From contig JBBKXQ010000089.1 in NCBI GenBank assembly GCA_037969565.1, positions 1 through 24,513 of the forward strand: 24,513 bases of DNA, read 5' to 3'. The notes under the pieces are model-generated. The model ran no database searches. It was not told where the DNA came from and saw nothing but the letters and a program-made list of their open reading frames with translations. Positions 1 to 8,007 of this stretch are shown piece after piece. How positions within the stretch are numbered: position 1 is the first letter of the stretch; each line of letters begins with the position of its first letter. The position numbers were made by a program, and so were the translations under genes. The DNA comes from SZUA-35 sp037969565. Lineage in GTDB: Bacteria > Actinomycetota > Acidimicrobiia > Acidimicrobiales > SZUA-35.

Positions 1-1
1 T

Positions 2-184
2 CATCACGCCGTCCACGAAGGCAAATGGTCGATCGAACTCTTACCCGATCGAACGCTTCGGATTCGAAGACCCGACAAACAACACTGGGCCGATGCCGTC
101 CCCAACCGACTCGAGGATCGGCTCGTGGGTACACACGCGTTCATCACAGGCGGCGATGACGTCGGAAGAGTCAAGGCCGGCTAG
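2..184 (+). CDS. C-terminal fragment of probable HNH endonuclease / DUF222 protein
   Basis: Reading from base 2, an open frame enters from outside the window and stops at the TAG at 182-184, giving 60 residues. It begins HHAVHEGKWSIELLPDRTL and continues with RIRRPD. This pattern, a His-His pair followed by xVHEGxWxxELxPDxTLRxxRPD, is what I know from the end of the actinobacterial DUF222 proteins that carry a C-terminal HNH nuclease motif (usually preceded by CRRHH). The upstream HNH core and the DUF222 domain lie outside the window, so the family call rests on the tail alone. These proteins occur in many copies in actinobacterial genomes and their role is mostly unknown. Its TAG stop overlaps, on the palindrome CTAG, the stop of the minus-strand remnant at 181-300. 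Confidence 0.55.
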   Translation, partial: HHAVHEGKWSIELLPDRTLRIRRPDKQHWADAVPNRLEDRLVGTHAFITGGDDVGRVKAG

Positions 185-300
185 GGCCAACGCCCCGGGC
201 AGACCAGACCGAGTCCACTCCGAGCCGGTCCGTACTCGACGAGGTCTTCCCAGGTGTCGCCGTTGTAGTAGGCGCTGCCGAGCGATATCGAGACCTTCAT
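181..300 (-). pseudogene. Remnant of a second LLM-class flavin-dependent oxidoreductase (N-terminus only, frameshifted)
   Basis: From the ATG at 298-300 the minus strand encodes 39 residues starting MKVSISLGSAYYNGDTWEDL, which looks like the first beta-strand and helix of a luciferase-like monooxygenase. After VEY the frame changes to nonsense and ends at the TAG whose complement is 181-183. In a neighbouring frame of the same DNA the residues LGVDSVWSA appear. They match LGVHSIWTA at the same place in the intact enzyme encoded just upstream, so an indel broke the gene near base 230. The rest of the barrel is missing, because the DNA beyond 184 belongs to the convergent HNH-type protein. The ATG lies 4 bases after the stop of the intact gene, so this was probably the second gene of a tandem pair before it decayed. 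Confidence 0.6.
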
Positions 301-304
301 GGCG

Positions 305-1375
305 TCACCTCGGCGGAGTGCCGTCGGTCATGAGTGGCCGAGCTTCGTTGTTGACCTCGGCCACCAGGTCCATCAACTGGCCGAGGCGGTCGATGCGGTC
401 GTCGAAGGAGTCTCCGATCGGATGCACTCGAAGCGTGGTGACACCGCAATCCCGATACGCACGAAGCCGTTGCCGCACCACCTCGGGCGGGCCGATGAGG
501 TTGGTGCCCAAGCCGATCTCTGCCGGCACCCGGGCCGCGGCCGCCTCGCGATTGCCTTCACGCCACAAGCGCTGAACCTCGGAGACGACGTCGCCGTAGC
601 CCTGACGGGCGAAGGCGTCGTTGTAGAAGTTCTTGGATCCCGAGCCCATGGCCCCGAAGGTGAAGGCGTAGCCGCGAGCGTGACGCAGACCGGCCTCTTC
701 GATGTCGTCGGTGAACTCGACACTGGCTGCGACGGTGAGGTCGATGTCGCTCAGCGACCGACCGGCCTTGGTGGCGCCCGCTTCGATCTGATCGAAGAAG
801 ACGTTGGCAGTGTCGGTGAAGAACGAGTTGCCGATCCACCCGTCGGCCAACTCGCCAGTGAGCGCCAGGTTCGCCGGGCCGAGGGCGGCGATGTAGATCG
901 GGATGTCGGCGACGCGAGCAGCCGAACGGATCGAGGTTCCCGCACTGTTGGGCAGGGGCAACTGGTAGACCGTGCCATCGTGGGCCAGACGCTCGCCCGA
1001 CAGGATCATGCGAATGATCTCGATGGTTTCGCGCGTGCGTTGCACGGGCTTGGAGAAGTCGACACCGTGCCAACCTTCGATCACCTGCGGGCCGCTCGCT
1101 CCCAAGCCCAACAGGAACCGCCCGTCCGACAGTGCCTGCACGCCCATGGCGGTCATGGCCAGGTTGGCCGGCGTCCTCGCCCCTAGTTGAGCGATCCCCG
1201 TACCGAGCATGATCCGATCGGTGACCGCCGCCATGGCGGCCAGAGGAGTGAAGGCGTCGATACCCCAGGCCTCTGCCGTCCAGATCGAGTGCACACCGAG
1301 TCGCTCGGCCTCCCGTGCGTAGTCGAGAAAAGGGTCGGCGACGCCGAGACTCATCACGCCGATCCGCATGGTCAT
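305..1375 (-). CDS. LLM-class (luciferase-like) flavin/F420-dependent oxidoreductase
   Basis: This 356-residue protein has the usual length and layout of the bacterial luciferase-like TIM-barrel family. It starts MTMRIGVMSLGVADPFLDYA, followed by EAERLGVHSIWTAEAWGIDA (about 23-41), the LGTGIAQLGARTP strand-loop (about 57-69), GRFLLGLGASGPQVIEGWHG (about 86-105) and the PIYIAALGP strand (about 159-167). These are the barrel strands and the cofactor-proximal loops of the F420-dependent actinobacterial branch. Members reduce or oxidise substrates with F420 or FMN; the substrate cannot be read from sequence. Start could be either Met1 or Met3 (ATG at 1369). It lies downstream of the catalase, but the terminator at 1423-1454 suggests separate transcription. 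The frame-broken relative at 181-300 follows directly. Confidence 0.85.
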   Translation of the reverse strand: MTMRIGVMSLGVADPFLDYAREAERLGVHSIWTAEAWGIDAFTPLAAMAAVTDRIMLGTGIAQLGARTPANLAMTAMGVQALSDGRFLLGLGASGPQVIEGWHGVDFSKPVQRTRETIEIIRMILSGERLAHDGTVYQLPLPNSAGTSIRSAARVADIPIYIAALGPANLALTGELADGWIGNSFFTDTANVFFDQIEAGATKAGRSLSDIDLTVAASVEFTDDIEEAGLRHARGYAFTFGAMGSGSKNFYNDAFARQGYGDVVSEVQRLWREGNREAAAARVPAEIGLGTNLIGPPEVVRQRLRAYRDCGVTTLRVHPIGDSFDDRIDRLGQLMDLVAEVNNEARPLMTDGTPPR

Positions 1376-1422
1376 GCCCCGAAAGTCCCTTCAGCTGGTT
1401 CCGCACTCATCGCCGAAACGTA

Positions 1423-1454
1423 GCAAAAAGGGTCCACTGACTCACAGTGGGCCC
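1423..1454 (-). terminator. Intrinsic (Rho-independent) terminator of the catalase gene
   Basis: Bases 1430-1439 and 1445-1454 form a 10-bp inverted repeat (GGGTCCACTG / CAGTGGGCCC, one G-T wobble) around a 5-base loop ACTCA. Read on the minus strand the hairpin is followed at once by TTTTTGC (1429 down to 1423). It begins 20 bases after the catalase stop and ends about 47 bases before the oxidoreductase start, so it should separate the two transcripts. Confidence 0.85.
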
Positions 1455-1474
1455 ACACCGGTAGCCGAGCAGCC

Positions 1475-3664
1475 TTAGGATTTGCCGTGGTCCGCCTTTC
1501 CCTGTCGGTCCCAGCAGCGCAGTTGGCTGCAGTCGGCGAAGAAGGCCGTTGCCGCGGCCTTCTTTCCATCGATCAGGGAGTAGCCGGGAGCGTCGTCGGG
1601 CGACACCCCAGCGGCCTCGAAGAGTTGACGGGCTGGCTCGTTGTAGCCGACGAACTTTCCGTGGGCGTGGGCGTCGGTCACGAAGTCCTTCGCCGGCGCC
1701 AGAGCGGCCAGCTCCTGTGCTCCGCCGGCCGACGCCAGCACCACAACCGCATCGAACAAGACGGAAGGGCCGCCGTGGACCTTCTCGGCGATCTCGAGTT
1801 CGGCGCCGTCGCTATCGGCGATCCCCATCCTGGTCGGCGCGATCAGCTTGACCAGGGAGCCCGCGGCCTTGGCTGCCTTCTGGACCGATCGAAGGGCCGT
1901 CGCGTCCACCCCGTCGGTGACCAGAACGCCGACTGTTCGGCCACTGAAGTCATCGGGCCCATTCTTGAAAAGGCTCAGCGCGGGAGAATCGGCGAGATCA
2001 GTGATCGGGGTTCGGGCGGGGTCAAGTTTCGGCGGGAGCTTGTCGAGGCCGATGCCGTCGGCGACGTCTTGGGCCAATTGCTCGTCGACATTGCGGAGCC
2101 CGGCCACCATCCGTTCACGGATGGCAGGGACGTCGACCTTGGACAGTTCGAATGCGAAGGCGTCGGCTATGTGGGTCCGCTCGACGTCGGTTTGGGATCG
2201 ATAGAACTGGCCCGCTTGGCTGTAGTGATCGGCGAACAGTTCCGGCCGTACCCGTCGCTTCGCACCCTGCTCCTCGGCCTCGAATGATCGAAAGCCGCGA
2301 GTGGGATCCTCTCGGGGTCCGCCCTCGTCGCCCCAGGAGTTCGGTTCGTAGTTTGCTCGGCCAGTGGGGTTGGTCATGGCCATGTGGCCGTCCTGCTGGA
2401 AATGCGCCACCGGGCAGCGCGGCGCATTCACGGGGATGTGCGTGAAGTTCGGGGAGCCGAGTCGCTTCAACTGCGTGTCGAGGTAGGAGAAATTGCGTCC
2501 CTGGAGGAGCGGATCGTTGGTGAAGTCGATCCCGGGCACGATGTTCTGCGTGCAGAAGGCAACCTGCTCGGTTTCGGCGAAGAAGTTGTCGACGTTCTCG
2601 TTCAGCGTCATCTTGCCGAGCATGGTGATCGGGACGTCCTCCTCCGGGATGAGCTTGGTGGGGTCGAGAATGTCGAACGGGAAGGCGTCGGCGAACTCGT
2701 CATCGAAGACCTGAACCCCCAACTCCCACTGGGGGAAGTCGCCTCGGTTGATCGCACTCCACAGATCGCGCCGATGAAAATCTGGGTCGGCACCATTGAT
2801 CTTGACCGCCTCGTTCCACACGACCGACTGCAAACCGGCGACGGGCTTCCAGTGGAACTTCACGAAGCGGGAGACGCCGGCATCGTTGACGAAGCGGAAG
2901 GTGTGGACACCGAAACCCTCCATGAACCGGAAGGAGCGTGGAATGCCGCGATCCGACATGACCCAGACGAGATGGTGAGTCGACTCGGGCACGAGCGACA
3001 CGAAGTCCCAGAAGTTGTCGTGCGCAGACTGGGCCTGGGGGAACCCTCGATCGGGCTCGGGCTTCACCGAGTGGATCAGATCGGGGAACTTGATGGCGTC
3101 CTGGATGAAGAAGACCGGGATGTTGTTGCCGACGAGGTCCCAGTTGCCGACCTTCGTGTAGAACTTGACTGCGAAACCGCGCGTGTCACGCGCGAGGTCG
3201 GGGCTGCCGGCCGATCCAGCGACCGTCGAGAACCGGCAGAACACCTCGGTCTTCTCCCCCGCCCGCTGGAACGGGTCGGCTCGAGTGAGATCGGACGCCG
3301 ACTCATAGTTTTCGAAGAATCCCTTCGCCCCGTAGCCGCGGGCGTGAACGACGCGTTCGGGGATGCGTTCGTGATCGAAGTGGAAGATCTTCTCCCGCAT
3401 GACGAAGTCTTCGAGCAGTTGGGGGCCGCGCTCGCCGACCGTCAAGGTGTTCTGGTCGTCGGCGATCGCCGTGCCCTGAGCAGTCGTCAATGTCGGCACC
3501 GAGTCCGACGCGCGCTGGTGGGTCTCTCCGCCAGAGCCGCGCTCGGCTTCGAGGTCGCCGAAACTCACCGAAGGCCGGTCGGGCGAGGCGGTGGACTTAC
3601 TGCGCTTGCTCGTGCTCGCCTTCGCACTGGACTTCTTCTTCGGTGAGGAGGACGTTGAGGCCAC
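1475..3664 (-). CDS. katE: Large-subunit (clade 2, HPII-type) heme catalase with C-terminal DJ-1/GATase1-like domain
   Basis: The enzyme converts hydrogen peroxide to water and oxygen in the cytoplasm. Read from the GTG at 3664 it has 729 residues, close to the roughly 750 of E. coli KatE. The first 30 residues are rich in Lys and Ser. The catalytic His sits in RVVHARGYGAKG (His about 107), RFSTVAGSAGSPD follows (about 144-156), the distal Asn lies in GNNIPVFFIQD (about 179-189), and the proximal heme Tyr is in RNFSYLDTQLKRLG (Tyr about 394). Residues about 577-715 (VGVLVTDGVDATAL, VVVLASAGGAQEL, FVGYNEPARQLFEAAG) form the flavodoxin-like domain found only in large catalases. I chose GTG 3664 because AAGGA precedes it at good spacing. 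The longer frame from GTG 3784 has its SD-like bases touching the start codon and adds 40 unrelated residues. Confidence 0.95.
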   Translation of the reverse strand: MASTSSSPKKKSSAKASTSKRSKSTASPDRPSVSFGDLEAERGSGGETHQRASDSVPTLTTAQGTAIADDQNTLTVGERGPQLLEDFVMREKIFHFDHERIPERVVHARGYGAKGFFENYESASDLTRADPFQRAGEKTEVFCRFSTVAGSAGSPDLARDTRGFAVKFYTKVGNWDLVGNNIPVFFIQDAIKFPDLIHSVKPEPDRGFPQAQSAHDNFWDFVSLVPESTHHLVWVMSDRGIPRSFRFMEGFGVHTFRFVNDAGVSRFVKFHWKPVAGLQSVVWNEAVKINGADPDFHRRDLWSAINRGDFPQWELGVQVFDDEFADAFPFDILDPTKLIPEEDVPITMLGKMTLNENVDNFFAETEQVAFCTQNIVPGIDFTNDPLLQGRNFSYLDTQLKRLGSPNFTHIPVNAPRCPVAHFQQDGHMAMTNPTGRANYEPNSWGDEGGPREDPTRGFRSFEAEEQGAKRRVRPELFADHYSQAGQFYRSQTDVERTHIADAFAFELSKVDVPAIRERMVAGLRNVDEQLAQDVADGIGLDKLPPKLDPARTPITDLADSPALSLFKNGPDDFSGRTVGVLVTDGVDATALRSVQKAAKAAGSLVKLIAPTRMGIADSDGAELEIAEKVHGGPSVLFDAVVVLASAGGAQELAALAPAKDFVTDAHAHGKFVGYNEPARQLFEAAGVSPDDAPGYSLIDGKKAAATAFFADCSQLRCWDRQGKADHGKS

Positions 3665-3908
3665 AGGGTTTCCTTCGACACGGGGGGCGGCGCTCTGCTC
3701 GCCCGGTGCGACCAGGTACCCGGATCGAACGTCGTGATTCGTCGCAGCCCACATTTCCCGGCAGCCTCTCGGGCTGTCGCTCACCTCCCCGAAGTTGCCG
3801 AGCGGGCGGCGTCATATGTCTCGCCCCTGGAGCACCAACACGGCTGACAAAGTCGGTACTAGAGTCCGGCCCGACGCGACAACGCGCCCGATATCTGAGG
3901 AGCTACGA

Positions 3909-5129
3909 ATGAGACCGTTCAACAAGCTCGTGGCTGCGATCGTCGTCGCAGCAATGCTGCTCGCAGCCTGCGGAAGTGATGCTGGAACCACCGCCGACAC
4001 CACGGCCGGCGCCGGCACCGACACCACGGCCGACGCTGGTAGCGACACCACCGCCGACGCCGGTAGCGACACCACCGCCGACACCAATACCACCGACGCA
4101 GGCGGCGACGCCGCGCTCGATGCGCTCTACCAGGATTGCCTCGCCAACGGGGCCAAAGTGAATCTGATCGCCTTGCCCGATGAGTGGGCCAACTACAAGG
4201 GCATCCTCGCCTCGTTCGGCGAGAAGTATCCGGGCATCGACTATCCGGTCCAGAACCCGAACGGCTCTTCCCAGGAAGAACTCGATGCGATCGTCAACCT
4301 GGCCGGCCAGCCCGACATGCCCGACGTGGTCGACGTCAGTCCGGCCAAGGCACAGGTTGCGATCGACGAAGGTCTCTTGCAGACCTACACCCCCACGAGC
4401 GATTCCGAGATTCCCGCCAACCTGAAGGATCCGGGCGGCAACTGGGTCGCTGCCTACTACGGCATCATGGCGATCGGCACCAACACCACGATCGTTACGA
4501 ATGCACCCAAGACCTGGGCCGACCTCACGAAGCCCGAGTACAAGGGCCAGGTCGCACTCAACGGCGATCCCCGTACCTCAGGTTCGGCGTTCGCTTCGGT
4601 GATGGCCGCCTCCTTGGCCAACGGCGGCAGCGCCGATGACATCATGCCCGGCATCCAGTTCTTCGCCGATCTGAAAGCCTCCGGCAACCTGATCCCGACC
4701 GAAGTCACGCAAGCCACCGTGATCACTGGTGAGACGCCGATTGCGCTCGACTGGAGCTACAACTTCCCGGGTCTGGTCGCACAGATCGAGGAGGCCGGGT
4801 TCACGGTCGAGATCAACTTCCCGTCCGATGGCGTCTACGGCGGCTTCTACAGCCAAGGCGTGGTCGCCGACACGCCGAACCAGGCATGCGCCCAGTTGTG
4901 GGTCGAGCACATCCTGTCCAACGAAGGCGCCCTCAATTACCTCCAGGGCGGCGCCATGCCGGCCCGTTTCGGGGCACTCGAGGAAGCCGGCGCGATCAGC
5001 GACGCCGACAAGGCCAACCTGCCGCCGGCAGATCTGTTGGCTCAGGTCAGCTTCTTGACGCAGGAACAGGTCGACGCCGCCAACACGGCGATCCAGGACA
5101 ACTGGGGCTCGATGGTGGCCGACGCCTGA
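3909..5129 (+). CDS. ABC transporter substrate-binding lipoprotein (Fe3+/polyamine/aminoethylphosphonate-type fold)
   Basis: A 406-residue extracellular solute-binding protein. The start ATG at 3909 has GAGGAG six bases upstream and is followed by a lipoprotein signal: basic MRPFNK, a hydrophobic stretch, then lipobox LAAC with the lipidated Cys at 21. Residues about 25-65 form a Thr/Asp/Ala/Gly-rich spacer containing an 8-residue repeat. The mature domain starts near residue 75 (KVNLIALPDEWANYKGILAS) and shows typical binding-protein stretches: VVDVSPAKAQVAIDEGLL, YYGIMAIGTNT, TWADLTKPEYKGQVAL and TPIALDWSYNFP. The type resembles the family that binds iron, thiamine, polyamines or 2-aminoethylphosphonate. 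It heads an operon with permeases, ATPase, a kinase and a phospho-lyase-like PLP enzyme, so the ligand is probably a small amino alcohol or its phospho-derivative; this is inference. Confidence 0.9.
   Translation: MRPFNKLVAAIVVAAMLLAACGSDAGTTADTTAGAGTDTTADAGSDTTADAGSDTTADTNTTDAGGDAALDALYQDCLANGAKVNLIALPDEWANYKGILASFGEKYPGIDYPVQNPNGSSQEELDAIVNLAGQPDMPDVVDVSPAKAQVAIDEGLLQTYTPTSDSEIPANLKDPGGNWVAAYYGIMAIGTNTTIVTNAPKTWADLTKPEYKGQVALNGDPRTSGSAFASVMAASLANGGSADDIMPGIQFFADLKASGNLIPTEVTQATVITGETPIALDWSYNFPGLVAQIEEAGFTVEINFPSDGVYGGFYSQGVVADTPNQACAQLWVEHILSNEGALNYLQGGAMPARFGALEEAGAISDADKANLPPADLLAQVSFLTQEQVDAANTAIQDNWGSMVADA
4011..4082 (+). repeat. Three tandem 24-bp units encoding the binding-protein spacer
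   Basis: Three in-frame 24-base units run 4011-4034, 4035-4058 and 4059-4082, encoding AGTDTTAD, AGSDTTAD and AGSDTTAD. The last two differ by one base. Degenerate copies (GTTADTTA, TNTTDAGGD) flank them. The array codes for the flexible linker between the lipid anchor and the folded domain, and could change length by slippage or recombination without shifting frame. Confidence 0.85.
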
Positions 5130-5154
5130 TCGCGGCTTCGAAGATCGGACCGTC

Positions 5155-6075
5155 GTGACCAACACCACGATCGCGCTCGACGGGGGCCGCACGGATAGTG
5201 CGGCCCCTGCGGCGCGGCCGGTTCCATGGCGTTCTCGCTTCGGGCCGTGGATCGGTTTGCTGCCGTTCTTCGGATTCCTGTTCCTGTTCTTGCTACTCCC
5301 AACCTATGGGGTGGTGAAGAAAGCGTTCATCGACGAGGCCGGAGCCTTCTCCACTGCAGCGATCAGCGACGTGCTCGGCACCGAGCGCCAGGCCTTCTAC
5401 GGCTCGCTGAAGCTCTCATTCGTCACGGCACTGTTGGGCGTGGTGTTCGGCACGATGCTCGCCTACGCCGCCGCCACTGCGGAACGACCGAAGTGGTTAC
5501 GTTCACTCGTCTCGGCCTTCAGCGGTGTGGCCGCCAACATGGGCGGAGTCGTCCTGGCGTTCTTGTTCATCACCCTCCTCGGCCGCCAGGGTCTCGGCAC
5601 GAAGTTGGTTCGCGAGGGTCTCGGATACGACCTCTACGGCACCGGCTGGTTCGACATCAGCAGCTTCTGGGGATGGGTGACCGTCTACATGTACTTCCAG
5701 ATCCCGCTGATGGTGCTGGTCACGCTCCCCGCCATCGACGGACTCAAGCCGGCATGGCGCGAGGCCTCATCCAATCTCGGCGGAACCACATGGACCTACT
5801 GGCGGCGCGTCGGCCTGCCGGTGCTTGCACCCTCGATGCTCGGCGGGTTTCTCCTTCTGTTCGCCAATGCCTTCAGCGCCTACGCCACGGTGTACGCACT
5901 CAACACGCAGTCGAACGTCGTGCCGGTGAAGATCAGCTTCGGCCTCCGCAACGATGTGGGTGGTCGAGTGACCACGCCCTACGCCTTGGCGACCTGCATG
6001 ATCGTCGTGCTCGCCGTCGCGATGGGCGGCTACCTCCTGCTTCGAAAGCGGGCCGAACGATGGCAGGTGTCATGA
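5155..6075 (+). CDS. ABC transporter permease subunit 1
   Basis: A 306-residue inner-membrane protein of the binding-protein-dependent transport family. About six membrane segments are visible, at roughly 31-50, 87-107, 124-143, 173-192, 227-250 and 277-297. The cytoplasmic EAA loop that docks on the ATPase is at about 203-225 (EASSNLGGTTWTYWRRVGLP, Gly at the conserved position). The start is a GTG at 5155, 25 bases after the binding-protein stop, with no strong ribosome binding site, so translation may depend on read-on from the upstream gene. Its ATGA overlap with the next permease implies a heterodimeric channel. It belongs with the polyamine/iron/aminoethylphosphonate-type permeases; specificity cannot be read from the channel. 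Confidence 0.88.
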   Translation: MTNTTIALDGGRTDSAAPAARPVPWRSRFGPWIGLLPFFGFLFLFLLLPTYGVVKKAFIDEAGAFSTAAISDVLGTERQAFYGSLKLSFVTALLGVVFGTMLAYAAATAERPKWLRSLVSAFSGVAANMGGVVLAFLFITLLGRQGLGTKLVREGLGYDLYGTGWFDISSFWGWVTVYMYFQIPLMVLVTLPAIDGLKPAWREASSNLGGTTWTYWRRVGLPVLAPSMLGGFLLLFANAFSAYATVYALNTQSNVVPVKISFGLRNDVGGRVTTPYALATCMIVVLAVAMGGYLLLRKRAERWQVS

Positions 6076-6941
6076 GCGGGCGACCTCTCCGCTCCCGGTT
6101 CACCCGCCTCGGGCCGAACCTCGTGCTGCTCGTGGCATTGGTCTTCTTCATGGCACCGCTGCTCTCGACCGCCCGGCAGGCAGTTCAGTCCGTACCGATG
6201 CCGCTGCTCAACTGGAGCACGCTGTTCGACAAGTTGACCCTCGATGGGGTCAAGCGGATCTTCGACGAGGAGAACTTCTGGCCGACGCTGAGAACCAGCC
6301 TCGTGTTGGCAGGCGCAACCGTGATCATCACCCTTGCCCTGCTCGTCCCCACCGCGTTGTACGTCCATCTCCGTCTCCCCCGTGCTCGGGCACTCATCGA
6401 GTTCCTGACCGTGCTCCCCTACGTCGTACCGCCGGTCGCCCTGGCGGCAGGTGTCGCCGCCTTCTACCGGGCCAACGCCCGCTGGTTCTTCACCAGCAAC
6501 TATGCGCTCGTGCCGTTCTACGTCGTGATGGCGTTGCCCTTCACCTACCGAGCAATCGACGCCGGTATCAAAGCGATCGACGTGCGCACGCTCGTTGATG
6601 CCTCTCGCAGCCTCGGCGCCGGGTGGGGCACGACCATTCGTCGGGCCGTCCTGCCCAACATGGCCTCGAGCTTGATCTCGGCTTCGTTCCTCACCGCCAC
6701 GGTCGTGCTCGGCGAGTTCACCATCGCCATCACGCTGGCGAAGCAGACGTTCCCGACCTTCGCCTTCGAGTTCTTCGGCCGCGATTTCCAGGGCGGTGTT
6801 GCGCTGGCCCTGCTCACGCTCGTCGCCACGACGGTCCTCCTGGGCGCCCTCACCATCCTCACCCGGCCCAAGGCAGTACGTGCGGCCCGCAAGGCCGATC
6901 GACTCGCCCGGGCAACCTCTTCAACACCTTTGGGAACATGA
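6072..6941 (+). CDS. ABC transporter permease subunit 2
   Basis: A 289-residue membrane protein. From the ATG at 6072 it opens with basic residues and a hydrophobic helix (LVLLVALVFFMAPLL). Further membrane segments include VLAGATVIITLALLVPTALY, FLTVLPYVVPPVALAAGVAA and LVPFYVVMALPFTY. The EAA-type loop reads DASRSLGAGWGTTIRRAVLP, the usual partner site for the ATPase. The ATG overlaps the preceding stop as ATGA, and the stop overlaps the next ATG in the same way, so the three transporter genes are translationally coupled. An in-frame ATG at 6060 would add four residues (MAGV); I prefer 6072 because of the ATGA overlap. The much longer open frame reaching back to 5226 is a shadow of permease 1. 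Confidence 0.87.
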   Translation: MSGRPLRSRFTRLGPNLVLLVALVFFMAPLLSTARQAVQSVPMPLLNWSTLFDKLTLDGVKRIFDEENFWPTLRTSLVLAGATVIITLALLVPTALYVHLRLPRARALIEFLTVLPYVVPPVALAAGVAAFYRANARWFFTSNYALVPFYVVMALPFTYRAIDAGIKAIDVRTLVDASRSLGAGWGTTIRRAVLPNMASSLISASFLTATVVLGEFTIAITLAKQTFPTFAFEFFGRDFQGGVALALLTLVATTVLLGALTILTRPKAVRAARKADRLARATSSTPLGT

Positions 6942-7990
6942 GCAACCTCGCCTTCAACTCCATTCGCAAAACGTTCGGCTCCACGGTCGCCCTTCAGGGC
7001 CTCGACCTCGACGTTCACGATGGTGAGCTGATCGCGCTACTCGGGCCGTCTGGGTGCGGCAAGACCACCGCACTGCGCATCGCTGCCGGTTTCGAGGCGG
7101 CCGACAGCGGCCGCGTCGTCGTCGGGGCCGACGACATCTCGAATCTTCCCGCCCACAAACGCAACATGGGAATGGTGTTCCAGAGCTACAGCCTGTTTCC
7201 CAATCTCGATGTGTCCGCCAACGTCGAATACGGTCTGCGCACCCGCAAGGTCGACAAGGCCGAACGCCGGCGGCGGGTGGCCGACATCCTCGAGCTCGTG
7301 GAGCTCTCGGACCACACGACCAAATACCCGCATCAACTCTCGGGTGGGCAGCAGCAACGGGTGGCCCTCGCCCGTGCACTGGCGATCGAGCCGTCGGTGC
7401 TGTTGCTCGACGAACCGCTGAGTGCGCTCGATGCCAAGGTCCGTTCCAACCTCCGCGATGAGATCCGCCGCATCCAGACCGAGCTCGGCATCACGACGTT
7501 GTTCGTCACCCACGATCAGGAGGAGGCGCTTGGCATCTCCGATCGGATCGGCGTGATGTCACAGGGCCGGCTCGAGCAGCTCGGCACACCCGCCGAGATC
7601 TATGGCAATCCGTCGAGTGCGTTCGTGGCCCGTTTCATCGGGTCGATGAACGAGATCCCGGCGACCGTTGTCGACACCAAGACGGTCAGGGTGCTCGAGA
7701 CCGTGGTTCCGACGGCGCGTTCGCACGACTTCCCGGCCGGCGAACCCATCAATCTGCTGGTCCGCCCCGAAGACACGAGCATCGTCGGCAACGGCGACGA
7801 CGGGCTCGTCGGCACGGTGGTCAGCCAGACGTTCCAGGGGTCCTCGACCGACGTCTCGGTGCGCCTCACCGTGCTCGACCTACTCATCACGGTGCACGTC
7901 GTCGGGTCGACCGAGGGCATCTACCGCACGGGCGATCAAGTCAAGGTCGGAATCGACGCCGAACGCGCCGTCTTCGAGCCCGCGTCCTGA
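6938..7990 (+). CDS. ABC transporter ATP-binding protein (PotA/FbpC-like, with TOBE domain)
   Basis: This 350-residue subunit powers the importer encoded by the three preceding genes. In order it shows Walker A GPSGCGKTT (about 36-44), the Q-loop in VFQSYSLFPNLDV (Gln about 82), the ABC signature LSGGQQQR (about 134-141), Walker B VLLLDEPLSALDAK (about 154-167) and the switch His in FVTHDQEEAL (His about 192). The C-terminal ~90 residues, with the stretches LLVRPEDTSIVGNG and GTVVSQTFQGSSTDVSVRL, form a TOBE-type domain typical of polyamine, iron and sugar importers. The start codon overlaps the permease stop as ATGA. A longer reading frame upstream of 6938 is the shadow of permease 2. Confidence 0.93.
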   Translation: MSNLAFNSIRKTFGSTVALQGLDLDVHDGELIALLGPSGCGKTTALRIAAGFEAADSGRVVVGADDISNLPAHKRNMGMVFQSYSLFPNLDVSANVEYGLRTRKVDKAERRRRVADILELVELSDHTTKYPHQLSGGQQQRVALARALAIEPSVLLLDEPLSALDAKVRSNLRDEIRRIQTELGITTLFVTHDQEEALGISDRIGVMSQGRLEQLGTPAEIYGNPSSAFVARFIGSMNEIPATVVDTKTVRVLETVVPTARSHDFPAGEPINLLVRPEDTSIVGNGDDGLVGTVVSQTFQGSSTDVSVRLTVLDLLITVHVVGSTEGIYRTGDQVKVGIDAERAVFEPAS

Positions 7991-8007
7991 CAGCCCGGCG
8001 CCCACCC

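Noticed and set aside
299..1186. A 295-codon plus-strand frame opposite the LLM oxidoreductase
   Set aside because: Antisense shadow of a well-supported gene; no domain pattern.
2384..3646. A 420-codon open frame on the plus strand opposite the catalase gene
   Set aside because: It lies wholly antisense to a clear catalase. High GC at third positions keeps the opposite strand open, and the translation has no recognisable motifs.
3844..3865. CTGACA and TAGAGT upstream of the ABC operon as a promoter
   Set aside because: The elements are only 10 bases apart, so they cannot be a -35/-10 pair; TAGAGT alone could be a -10 but has no matching -35.
4011..4082. CRISPR-like or regulatory repeat array
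   Set aside because: Units are contiguous without spacers, in frame and encode a low-complexity linker of a lipoprotein.
5226..6071. Upstream extension of permease 2 giving a 571-residue protein
   Set aside because: The extra 282 residues are the out-of-frame reading of permease 1 and are Arg/His/Gly-rich without membrane helices; the ATGA overlap at 6072 gives the proper start.
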